Position numbers and translations under genes: made by a program. The notes beneath the pieces were generated by a model. It had not been told where the DNA came from and ran no database searches. It saw only the letters and a program-made list of their open reading frames with translations. A stretch of 64,000 nt of DNA from Tunturibacter psychrotolerans (GTDB taxonomy: Bacteria > Acidobacteriota > Terriglobia > Terriglobales > Acidobacteriaceae): contig NZ_CP132942.1 in the NCBI RefSeq assembly GCF_040359615.1, positions 2,666,001 through 2,730,000 on the forward strand. The letters are read 5' to 3'. Numbering within the stretch: position 1 is the first letter of the stretch; each line of letters begins with the position of its first letter. Below are positions 15,892 through 25,700 of this stretch, in pieces.

Positions 15892-16160
15892 AGTGCAAGC
15901 ATGTGTGGGAGCACATCTCCGGCTATCTTGATGGAAATCTGGATGCGGCAGTACTGGAAGAGGTGCAGAAGCATCTTGAACACTGCGAGATTTGCTCAGC
16001 GATTCTGGATTCGACGCGCAATATTTTGATTCTGACGGCGGATGAGCGTGTCTTCGAACTTCCGCTGGGTTTTAGCGAGCGGCTCCACGCGAGGCTGGAG
16101 GCGGAGATGCAGGGCTTTTCGTACGGAGCCGCCGCCGCGGGGGACGAGGGTGATACCTAG
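15882..16160 (+). CDS. Soluble zinc-finger anti-sigma factor
   Basis: A 92-residue protein with the zf-HC2 / ZAS signature H31-x3-C35-x2-C38 (in HLEHCEIC) plus an upstream C5, and no transmembrane helix, so it is cytoplasmic. ZAS anti-sigmas hold the sigma factor until the zinc site is oxidised or metallated. It overlaps the sigma gene by 10 bases, which couples their translation. Its stop codon lies in a CTAG palindrome that also carries the stop of the convergent gene. A metal- or thiol-sensing switch controlling bufferin production is the natural reading; the inducing signal is not visible in sequence. Confidence 0.85.
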   Translation: MVLECKHVWEHISGYLDGNLDAAVLEEVQKHLEHCEICSAILDSTRNILILTADERVFELPLGFSERLHARLEAEMQGFSYGAAAAGDEGDT

Positions 16161-16606
16161 GGGACGCGGTGAATCATGGAGTGAGTGATCCATTCGGCGG
16201 CCACAAGGATGAGAGTGAGGATGGCGAGCGCGATCTGGAGGAACTCCGAACGCCGTTGGGAGGGGGTGGCGGGCTGGGTGCGCCATTGCGAGGAGGGCCG
16301 GGCGCGCAGTGAGCGAATCCGCCAGATGACGTAAAGATTGATGAGGGAGCCGAGGGTCGCGGCGATCATCATGGGGATTCGGATTGCGTCCTGGTGAAAC
16401 CCGACGGCGGGAGCGTGGACGCCGAAGGTCGCGACGGCCAGGGCACTGAGTCCAATGGCAACACGAACCCCGCTGAGGGCGATGACGGCCGTGCAGGCGC
16501 TCTGCAGAACGATGAAGACGAAGCTGGTGGCGGTGAGGAGCCAGGTTCGTCTGTTACCTGGAGCGGTAGTCGCGGGGCGCGTCGGGGAGCTTGTCTGAAG
16601 GGCCAT
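16157..16606 (-). CDS. Hypothetical membrane protein
   Basis: A 149-residue protein with four hydrophobic stretches (about residues 21-43, 46-65, 76-97 and 122-143) and a Thr/Pro-rich N-terminus. ATG 16606 has GAGGAA 5 bases upstream. It converges on the anti-sigma gene and the two share stop-codon bases. I do not recognise the family. It resembles small integral proteins of unknown role common in acidobacteria, and nothing ties it to the sigma operon beyond position. Confidence 0.7.
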   Translation of the reverse strand: MALQTSSPTRPATTAPGNRRTWLLTATSFVFIVLQSACTAVIALSGVRVAIGLSALAVATFGVHAPAVGFHQDAIRIPMMIAATLGSLINLYVIWRIRSLRARPSSQWRTQPATPSQRRSEFLQIALAILTLILVAAEWITHSMIHRVP

Positions 16607-16657
16607 CTGTTCCTCAATTTATAGACGTATCAGGATGCGTGTTTAAAGAAAGATGAA

Positions 16658-17428
16658 TCACCACAGACGATTTAAAGGGAAGACTAGCTTTAGAGGGAAG
16701 ACTAGCTGTTTGATGGGATAGTCGGGCGACTCGAGTGCGATGGCTGCGGCTGCCTCGATGCCCAAGGTCAAGTCGCTGACGAAGAAGAGCTTTCCTTGAT
16801 CATCTGTCGATTCGCGCATAAGGATGGGGTGTTGATGGAGTGACTCGAACGATACTTCGAAGGAGGCGAGTGAAGCGATGAGGCCACGGCCGTCTGCTTT
16901 GAGAACCGCTTCCTTGCGAGTCCAGTAGCGATAGAAGGTTTTGTGGCGGGTCTGAGGGTCGGCGATCGCTTCCAGAGAACTGGTTTCGGTTTCTGTGAAG
17001 TTGTGTTTGGCGACGTCCATGATGTCAGTCGGTCGGTCGAAGTACTCTACGTCGACCCCAACGGGGCCGTTACGGCTCAGTACGATGAGGATTGTGTCCT
17101 TGGAATGAGCTACGTTGAATGCAACGCGGTGTCCGTTGAGGTTTGGGGATTCAGGTTTTCCGTGAACTCCAGTTGCGATCGCGATGGAAAGAGGATTGAG
17201 CCCTGACACGTTTCCGAGAAGGGTTCTCAGGCAGGCCCGTCCGACTGAGAAATGAATTTGCGCCTGCTCTAGCCTGTAACGGCTTGCGTGGAGTTGTTCG
17301 GAGGGGGAGAGGTGTGTGGTGAGATAGTTGTGCAGACCCGTGGCACCAGCGAGATCGATCCGCCAGAGTTGGACCTCGTCGGCCTCGAGTGGCGGAAGGA
17401 TGTCGATCTGTTTCCAGTCACTCAGCAT
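16658..17428 (-). CDS. 4'-phosphopantetheinyl transferase (Sfp type)
   Basis: Transfers phosphopantetheine from CoA to carrier-protein serines. The 256-residue length is usual for Sfp-type PPTases. Motifs are present in order: FNVAHSKD (about residue 104), VGVDVEYFDR (about 122-131, with the Mg-binding acidic pair) and FYRYWTRKEAVLKADGRGL (about 165-183, with the W-KEA helix). It diverges from the NRPS genes across 335 bases and should activate the five carrier domains they encode. Its last 12 residues, LVFPLKLVFPLN, come from a recent 18-bp tandem duplication, which leaves the catalytic core intact. Confidence 0.93.
   Translation of the reverse strand: MLSDWKQIDILPPLEADEVQLWRIDLAGATGLHNYLTTHLSPSEQLHASRYRLEQAQIHFSVGRACLRTLLGNVSGLNPLSIAIATGVHGKPESPNLNGHRVAFNVAHSKDTILIVLSRNGPVGVDVEYFDRPTDIMDVAKHNFTETETSSLEAIADPQTRHKTFYRYWTRKEAVLKADGRGLIASLASFEVSFESLHQHPILMRESTDDQGKLFFVSDLTLGIEAAAAIALESPDYPIKQLVFPLKLVFPLNRLW
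16671..16706. repeat. 18-bp tandem duplication
   Basis: Two adjacent 18-base units, 16671-16688 and 16689-16706, differ at one base. They lie near the 3' end of the PPTase gene and double the peptide LVFPLK. A replication-slippage origin is likely. Confidence 0.85.
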
Positions 17429-17763
17429 AAGAGATACGGTGGCTTCGTAAGGTGTATTGCAATCATAATCAGTTGCTCAGGTACTTTAGTTCTGCAGCAG
17501 GCTGAGGACACGATGAAATCTTGGGAAATCTACAACTTTCGGGTATCTATGTGAGCAACAGACTTCATCGATTTTTCGAATTGTGCGTACAATTAGGCAA
17601 CATGAACGAGTTGACTTCGAGCGCATCCGACGGTACCTTTCGCTGCAGCTGCATCCTTTAAGACGTTGAGCTGCGTAAGCGAAATCTGCGATCTTGTAGC
17701 CAACACGGAGAGCACGCTGAGTCAATTTTGTTCTGCTGCGTTTTTTGATCTGCGTGGGGCACG
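17429..17763. promoter_or_regulatory. Divergent promoter region between PPTase and NRPS genes
   Basis: 335 bases without a convincing gene; it must hold the promoters for the PPTase (minus) and the three-gene NRPS/PKS operon (plus). I see no clear operator dyad. Two minimal open frames exist, 13 codons at 17513 and 19 codons at 17602-17661, with weak ribosome sites. Confidence 0.5.
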
Positions 17764-19767
17764 ATGGAGAACGATGAATATGTTAAGAATTCGGCCACTG
17801 AGGGCGGGCGACTGATCGGTCGTTCCCAGCCCCCGGAGACTCCAGGGAAGAACGGCTTCATCGGGAGCACTCTGGACACGATCGTGAGTGTCTTTGAGCG
17901 AGTGGCTGCGGCAAAATCGGATCGGGTCGCGATCGTTTGTGGAGAGGTTTGCTGGACTTACGGTGAGCTAAACGCAAAGTCGAACCAACTTGCTGAACGG
18001 TTACGAGAACTTGGCGTTCGAACGGACTCCTTCGTTGCAATTTATCTGGACCGCTCGCCCGAGATGCTGGTGGGGATACTTGGCATCTTGAAGGCTGGCG
18101 GCGCCTACCTTCCCATAGACTTTGGGTATCCGGCGACCAGAGTGTTGGAGATGCTGGAGGATGCGAGGCCGGCGGCTATATTGACCGCAGCAACTCTTGC
18201 GTCGGAGTTATCTGAAAAGTTTTCCGCGTTGTCTATTCCGGTTGTCGAGATGGACAGCGTTGATGCGCTAACGGAGTCTTCGTGGCTGAAGGATTCACCG
18301 CGTGCACGCGCCAGCGAGGATTTAGCGTACCTGATGTACACCTCGGGCTCGACTGGCAAGCCGAAGGGTGTGATGGTCACGCATCGGAACGTGCTTCGTC
18401 TTCTAGAGCAGACGGAGGCGTGGTTTCACTTCGGAGTGGACGATGTCTGGACGATGTTTCACTCCATCGCATTTGATTTTTCAGTCTGGGAGATATGGGG
18501 ACCGCTGCTGACTGGAGGAAGGCTCGTGATCGTGCCTTTTGCGGTGAGCCGTTCGCCGCGTGAGTTTTACGAGCTTCTCTCGAGGGAGCGGGTGACGGTG
18601 CTTAATCAGACTCCGTCCGCATTCTTCATGCTGATTCAGGTGGAGCAGGATAGTACTCCTCTACCGCTATCCCTGCGTCTGGTGATCTTTGGGGGAGAGG
18701 CTTTGCAGTATCGCAAGCTCGCTCCGTGGTTCGAGCGTCACGGGGACACGGCGCCGCAGCTGGTGAACATGTATGGGATCACGGAGACGACTGTGCATGT
18801 GACATATCGCCCCATTGTCGCGGCGGAGGCGGAGTTGGTTCAGGAGAGCCTGATCGGGGTGCCTATTCCCGATATGCAGCTTTACCTTCTGGATGACGCG
18901 AAGAAGCCGGTGCGAGAGGGCGAGGTGGGTGAGCTTTATGTGGGCGGTGGCGGAGTTTCGCGCGGTTATCTGAATCGTCCGCAGTTGAATGCAGAGCGCT
19001 TTATTCCTGATCCTTTTGCGAGGGCGGCTGGCGCGAGGCTTTATCGCACTGGCGATCTTGCGCGGGTTCGGCCTGATGGTGAGATGGTGTATCTGGGCCG
19101 CAACGATAGCCAGGTGAAGATAAACGGTTTTCGCATCGAACTGGGCGAGGTTGAGGCGGCGTTGGCCGAGGTTCCGGGAGTGCAGCAATCTTGCGTGGTG
19201 GCGCATACGGATAAAACTGGAACGCAGCGGCTGGCAGCTTATTTTGTTGCGAGTCCGGGTGTTGAATTGTCTGCGCGTACTCTCGGGCAGTTTTTTATCG
19301 CAAGGATGCCTGCGCACATGAGGCCTTCGTCCTACACGCCTCTGAAGAAAGTTCCGCTCACGGTTAACGGCAAGCTGGACGCAGCAGCATTGCCTGCTCC
19401 TTCAATCGGCTCCGGCAACGTTGCTCCGATGGATTCCGCACCACAGTCGTTGTCTGAAACAGAGGAGCAGGTGTCGCGAGTGTTTATGGATGTTCTCGAT
19501 CTGCGGGCGATTGGCCTGGATGACAACTTCTTCGATTGCGGGGGAACATCCCTGCTGCTTATCAGCGCTCATCTGCGATTGCAGGCGCACTTCGAGAGGC
19601 TGTTTCCCGTGACGTTGATGTTCGAGTGCCCGACGGTCCGGTCGCTGGCGAGGCGCCTTTCGGACAAGGGGTCTTCTGCATCAGAGAAAAGCGCAGTCCA
19701 GCAGCAGGCACAGAGGGCGAGAGGCGCGTTCGCGCGAGCTCGGGCAACGAAGGGTGTGGCGTCATGA
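17764..19767 (+). CDS. NRPS loading protein, A(Thr)-PCP
   Basis: A 667-residue nonribosomal peptide synthetase protein with an adenylation domain (about residues 35-540) and a peptidyl carrier domain (about 560-635, attachment Ser596 in GGTSLL). Core motifs seen: LKAGGAYLPID, YTSGSTGKPKGV, FDFSVWEIW, NMYGITETT, YRTGDLARVRPDG and VKINGFRIELGE. Read by eye, the ten pocket residues are D-F-W-N-I-G-M-V-H-K, the classical threonine code. There is no condensation domain, so it should start the chain. Its stop overlaps the next start as ATGA. The start at 17764 has GTGGGG 4 bases upstream. Confidence 0.93.
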   Translation: MENDEYVKNSATEGGRLIGRSQPPETPGKNGFIGSTLDTIVSVFERVAAAKSDRVAIVCGEVCWTYGELNAKSNQLAERLRELGVRTDSFVAIYLDRSPEMLVGILGILKAGGAYLPIDFGYPATRVLEMLEDARPAAILTAATLASELSEKFSALSIPVVEMDSVDALTESSWLKDSPRARASEDLAYLMYTSGSTGKPKGVMVTHRNVLRLLEQTEAWFHFGVDDVWTMFHSIAFDFSVWEIWGPLLTGGRLVIVPFAVSRSPREFYELLSRERVTVLNQTPSAFFMLIQVEQDSTPLPLSLRLVIFGGEALQYRKLAPWFERHGDTAPQLVNMYGITETTVHVTYRPIVAAEAELVQESLIGVPIPDMQLYLLDDAKKPVREGEVGELYVGGGGVSRGYLNRPQLNAERFIPDPFARAAGARLYRTGDLARVRPDGEMVYLGRNDSQVKINGFRIELGEVEAALAEVPGVQQSCVVAHTDKTGTQRLAAYFVASPGVELSARTLGQFFIARMPAHMRPSSYTPLKKVPLTVNGKLDAAALPAPSIGSGNVAPMDSAPQSLSETEEQVSRVFMDVLDLRAIGLDDNFFDCGGTSLLLISAHLRLQAHFERLFPVTLMFECPTVRSLARRLSDKGSSASEKSAVQQQAQRARGAFARARATKGVAS

Positions 19768-22700
19768 ATGAGCTTAACGATCAAACTCGGGTAACGGGCC
19801 AAAACGGAGGCGAAGAGCAGCTGTTGGATTGCGTTGCCATTATTGGCATGTCAGGGAGGTTTCCGGGAGCTTCGGATGTGGAGGCGTTCTGGCAGAATGT
19901 TGCCGCGGGGAAGGTCACGATCTCTCACTTCTCTGCGTCCGAGCTGGAAGCTAGAAATAGTGCCGGGCTCGAGAGCGGTCCTGACTATGTGGCTGCGCGT
20001 GGAGTGCTTGAGAACCCCGGCATGTTCGATGCTGAGTTCTTTGGCATCTCGCCGCGTGATGCGGAGAGCATGGATCCGCAACATCGGATCTTTCTCGAGA
20101 CCTGTTGGAATGCATTGGAAGACGCAGGGTACGACCAATCGACCTACGCGGGACAGATTGGACTCTTTGGTGGATGCAGTCTGAATACTTATCTGCTGGC
20201 GAACTTGTGTCACGATCGAGCGTTTATCGATGAGGTGACCGGGAGCTATCAGGTAGGCGAATTCCGGTCGTTTATGGGAAACGACAAAGACTTCCTGACG
20301 ACTCGCGTTGCCTACAAGTTGAATCTGCGCGGGCCATGCATCAGTGTGGCGTCAGCATGCGCGACGTCGCTGGTGGCGATCGCTCAGGCGAGTCAGAGTC
20401 TGTTGAACTACCAGTGCGACATGGCGCTCGCTGGTGGAGTTTCGGTGACGTTTCCGCAGAAACGCGGACATCTGTACTCCGAAGGAAGTATTGGATCGAA
20501 GGATGGATTCTGCCAGCCCTTTGACGCAGCCGCGACGGGTACGGTGTTTAGTCACGGTGTGGGTGTGATTCTGTTGAAACGGTTGGAGGATGCAATCGCG
20601 GATCGCGACCATATTACGGCCGTGATTCGTGGATTTGGAGTGAATAACGACGGGTCGATGAAGGCCGGATACATGGCTCCGGGCGTGGACGGCCAATCGG
20701 GAGTGATCGCTGCGGCGCAGGCGATGGCCGGAGTGGATGCCGGCTCGATCACCTACATCGAAGCTCATGGAACCGCGACGCCGCTGGGCGATCCTATTGA
20801 AGTCGCCGCACTGACGAAAGCGTTTCGGCTGAGCACAGATGCGTCGGGATTCTGCGCGATTGGGACGGCGAAGGCGAACGTTGGGCACCTGGATGCAGCT
20901 GCGGGCGTGGCGGGAGTGATCAAGACAGCGCTCTCACTGAGCAAAGCGACGTTGCCTCCTCTGGCGAAGTTTGAAATGCCGAATCCTAATATCGACTTCG
21001 AAAACTCTCCGTTCTATGTCAATCGCGAGTTGAGTCCTTGGCGGTCTGACGGGCCACGGCGCGCCGGCGTGAGCGCATTCGGTGTTGGTGGTGTGAATGC
21101 TCATGTTGTGTTGGAGGAGGCGCCCGCTCCGTCATCCTCGATACCCTCCTTGCGTTCGGCACAGCTGCTTTGCGTGTCGGCGAGATCACAGTCTGCGCTG
21201 AAGGTTGCTAGTGAAAATCTAGCTCGGTATATCACGGAGCATCCTGAAGTTCCGCTCGAAGATGTGGCTTATACGCTCGCAGTTGGAAGAAAGCCGTTTG
21301 ATCACCGCGCGGCGTTTGTCTGCACGGGCGTTGAAGATGCCGTTGCGAAACTTTCGTCGGCAAATCCGCAATCGAATCGAGTTGTGCCTGCAAAGCGGCT
21401 AGAGGTCGCGTTTCTTTTTCCGGGTCAGGGATCGCAGTTTGCGGGCATGGGCAGTTCGTTGTACGAGAGCGAACCGTTGTACCGCCGCGAGGTAGACGAG
21501 TGCTCTGAGATTCTTCGGCCTCTGCTTGGCCTGGACCTGCGGGAGATTCTTTTTCCAGCCGATATTTCTTCGCAGGAGGCTGCGGAACGGATTCAGCAGA
21601 CGCAGTTTGCGCAGACCGGAATCTTCGTGACGGAGTTCGCGATGGCGAGACTCTGGCAGTCGTGGGGGATCGAACCGCGAACCTCTGCGGGCCATAGTAT
21701 TGGCGAATATGTGGCAGCTGAACTTGCGGGCGTCATGAGTCGTGAGGATGCTCTCAAGCTGGTGAGTATTCGCGGACGGATGATGCAGGAGATGCCTCGA
21801 GGAGGCATGGTGGGAGTGCGGCTGAGCGAGGCGGAGCTTCAGCCTTATCTCTCTGCAGACATTTCGATTGCTGCACTGAATGCTCCGAAGTTGAGTGTTC
21901 TTGCTGGTCCGCTCGAGGCTGTCGAAGAGGTGGAGAAAAGGCTTACCTCGGATGGAGCGCTCTTTCGCAGGTTGCGGACCTCGCACGCATTTCATTCGTC
22001 CATGATGGATCCGATGCTGGCGGGGTTTGAGGCGGAGGTTGCCAAGATCACGCTGCACCGACCTGCTCGCCCCTATGTTTCGAGCTTCACCGGTACATGG
22101 ATTGAGCCGAAGCAGGCGGCGAGTCCTCGGTTTTGGGCGGACCAGGTTCGCAATCCGGTTCGATTTGCCGATGCATTGAAGACGCTGATGTCGACTCCGC
22201 AGATATTGCTGGAGGTGGGGCCTGGGAACACGCTCGGCACGCTCGCGCGACAACAGCCCAATAGCAATGCGGCCGTTATCGTCTCTTCGTTATCGCAGAG
22301 GGACGAAAAATCGCCTGTTGAAACAGGATCGATCCAAGAGGCGCTTGGGCAACTCTGGCTTGCTGGAGCGACGCCGGATTGGACGAAGGTCTACGCGCAG
22401 GAGCAGCGAAGACGAGTCTCTCTGCCGACCTATCCATTTGAACGTAAGTTGTACTGGGTTGATCCGCCAGCTCACACTTCAAACTCGCAGATCGACGAAC
22501 GACCAATTGTTGTTAGAGCAGAGAAGCTCGATGCACAACGCGCAGGTGAAGACGCCCCCGACGCGAGTGAGCCGTTGAAAGAGGAACCGATGCAAGAACG
22601 CAAGCTGCGGCTGCAGCCTATTGTTTCAGAGGTATTTACTCAATTGAGCGGGATTGAAGTGACACCCGATCAAGTCGAGCATCAGTTTTTGGAGCTTGGG

Positions 22701-25700
22701 CTCGATTCGCTATTTCTCACGCAAGCTACGCAGGGTATTCAAAAGAAGTTTGGAGTGAAGCTGACCTTCCGCCAGATTATGGAGCAGTACTCAACGATTG
22801 CGAGTCTTGCCGGCTATCTTGACAGCGTGCTTCCACCCGACGCGTTTCCGGCTGCGGCGCAGGTGCAAGCTGCTCCAGTGCAGGCGTCGACATCTCCAGT
22901 GGGCTTTTCCGTTCCGGCTGCGAACTTCGGGAACTCCGGCTCGTCGATGCCGGCCGGGTCTCCAGCTGAGCGGCTCTTCAGTGAGCAGATGGCGATGATG
23001 TCGAAGGTCTTCGAACAGCAGATGGCGGCGTTGCGTGCGACGACTGGATTGCCAGCAGTGGCTGCGGCTCCAACGCCAACTGCGACACCAGCTACGGCGC
23101 CGGTGTCCTCTGCCGCGTCGACGTCCGTCGCGCCATCATCCACAGGCGATGCCGCAGAGGTCAAGCATGGCTCTTACAGACCATTGCAGCCGCGGGTTCA
23201 GCAGGATCTGGATAGCGATCAACAAGAATATCTCGACGCACTCCTAGCGAAGTACCAGAAGAAGACGCCGGGGTCGAAACGTTTGACGGACAAGGCGCGG
23301 GTTCATCTTGCAGATCCACGCGCGGTTGCCGGGTTCCGTCCGCAGTGGAAGGAGATGGTGTACCCGCTTGTTACCGAGCGCGCCAAAGGATCGAGAATTT
23401 GGGACGTCGACGGCAACGAATATATCGACATCGTGAATGGATACGGTGCGATCATGTTCGGCCACTCTCCACAGTTCGTGCTGGATGCCGTGCATAAGCA
23501 AATTGAAGAAGGGGTTGCGATTGGGCCACAGTCACCACTGGCCGGTGAGGTCGCGGCGCAGATCTGCGAGCTGACGGGAAACGAGCGTGTGACTTTTTGC
23601 AACACGGGATCCGAGGCTGTGATGGCTGCCATTCGCGTGGCTCGCACGGTTACGGGACGCGATCGGATTGTCTATTTCGCCGGTGATTATCACGGCACCT
23701 TCGATGAGGTTCTCGTTCGCAACACGCCACGTGGGACAGTACCGCTAGCGCCGGGAATTCCTCTGGCAAACACAGGAAACGTGGTCGTGCTTGAGTACGG
23801 ATCCGACGCATCGCTTGATTACATCCGTAAAAATGCTTCTGATATCGCTGCGGTTTTGATTGAACCGGTGCAGACCCGCAACCCCGGCTTGCAGCCCATT
23901 GCGTTTGTCAAAACCGTGAGGGAGATTACTGAGCAGGCCGAGATTGCTCTTATCATCGACGAAGTTGTTACTGGCTTCAGGCTTGCTCCTGGCGGTGTGC
24001 AGGAGGTGTTTGGGGTTCGCGCTGACCTTGCTACATATGGCAAGGTGATCGGCGGCGGGTATCCGATCGGCGTGCTTTCGGGCAAGGCGCAGTATATGGA
24101 TGCGCTTGATGGCGGGGCCTGGCAGTATGGGGATGCGTCGATTCCAGAGGTTGGCGTAACCTTCTTTGCCGGGACCTTCGTGAGGCATCCGCAGGCGCTC
24201 GCGGCGGCTCGTGCTGTGCTCAATCATTTGAAGGCTGCTGGGCCGCAGCTTCAGCTTGATCTGAATCGAAAGACCGCCGAGCTAGCGACGAGGCTCGATA
24301 ATTTCTTTGTTGAACACGGTGTGCCAAGCCGTATTCATCACTTCGCCTCGTGGTTTTACTTTACCTTCCATGGCGATGCCCGGTTGGGCAGTCTGCTGTA
24401 CTACGCGATGCGTGAGAAGGGAGTTCATATTCAGGAGGGGTATCCCTGTTTCCTGACCACGGCGCACTCGGATGAAGACCTGGAGAGGGTTGAAGCCGTG
24501 TTCCGCGAGACGGTGGAGGAGATGCAGCGGAGCAATGCTCTGCCTAGTCACGGGGAGCAACATGTTCCAACCGCAACGGCGCATGTGGTTGCTATGCACC
24601 CCGCTGCTTTGAAAGAGACACAGGCACAGGTTCCAATTACTGAGGCTCAGCGAGAGATTTATTTCGCCGCCGCGCTCGGCGATGAGATGAACTGCGCTTT
24701 CAACGAATCGGTGACGCTTCGTTTGCGTGGCAACGTCGATGAAAAGGAGTTGCAGCGCGCGGTCGAATCGGGGTTTGCGCGGCACGATGCATTGCGGAGC
24801 AGAATCAGCGAGGACGGTGAGTCAATCTTGATTGCGTCTGCTTTTGCGGGCGAGATCAAAAACGTCGATCTCCTTGCGTCTTTCGCAACGGCCGAATCTC
24901 GGGAGCGGGCGTTGCAAGAGGCGATTGAGCGAGAAGGGAAGACGCCGTTTTCACTGACAGAAGGACCGCTTGCGCGTGCCACGATCTTCAGGATCGCTGC
25001 GGATGAGGCGGTGTTGTTGTTTACCGGTCATCATATTGTTCTCGATGGATGGTCTGTAAACCAACTCTTCGAAGAGATCAGCAAGTTCTACAACGCGAAG
25101 AAAAGTGCGCCTGAATTGCTTCCTCTTCTTCCGTTCAGCAGTTATGCCATCGAGGAGCAGACCCGTCATAAGGCGGGTGAGTTCGCAGACAACGAAGCGT
25201 ATTGGGTCAATAAGTTTTCCGGCCTTGCGCCGGTACTCGATCTCCCAACAGACAGGTCTCGTGCGATGAACAAGACCTATCACGGGGCGACTCTGAAAGG
25301 GAGTCTTGGGACCGCACTCTACGCAGACCTGAAGGGCGCAAGCGCGCGTCTGGGCTGTACGCTCTATGTCACGTTGCTTTCGGGCTTTCAGCTTCTATTG
25401 CACCGGTTAACTCGTCAACAGGAGGTTGTGGTTGGGATTTCGACTGCAGGGCAGGCTTTGTATCAGAACGCGAGTCTCGTTGGACACTGCGTTCACTTTT
25501 TGCCGATGCTGAGCCAGTTGACCGAGGAGGAGACGGTCAAGAGCCATCTTGCTGCGACTCGCAATGCGCTCTTCGACGCGTTCGATCATCAGGAATTTAC
25601 TTATGGCAGCCTTCTTCAGAAACTTTCGATACCGAGAGATGCGGCACGGCTTCCGCTGATCGAGGTTCAGTTCAACCTCGAGAAGATTGGGGCTCGCATT

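Noticed and set aside
17513..17554. A 13-codon frame in the same gap
   Set aside because: No ribosome site and no regulatory structure.
17602..17661. A 19-codon frame (MNELTSSASDG..., ending CSCIL) before the NRPS operon
   Set aside because: The ribosome site is weak, and there is no terminator/antiterminator pair or codon run that would make it a leader peptide. It may be chance.
21399..22253. Long minus-strand frame opposite the PKS AT domain
   Set aside because: Arg/His-rich shadow of conserved coding sequence, with no family features.
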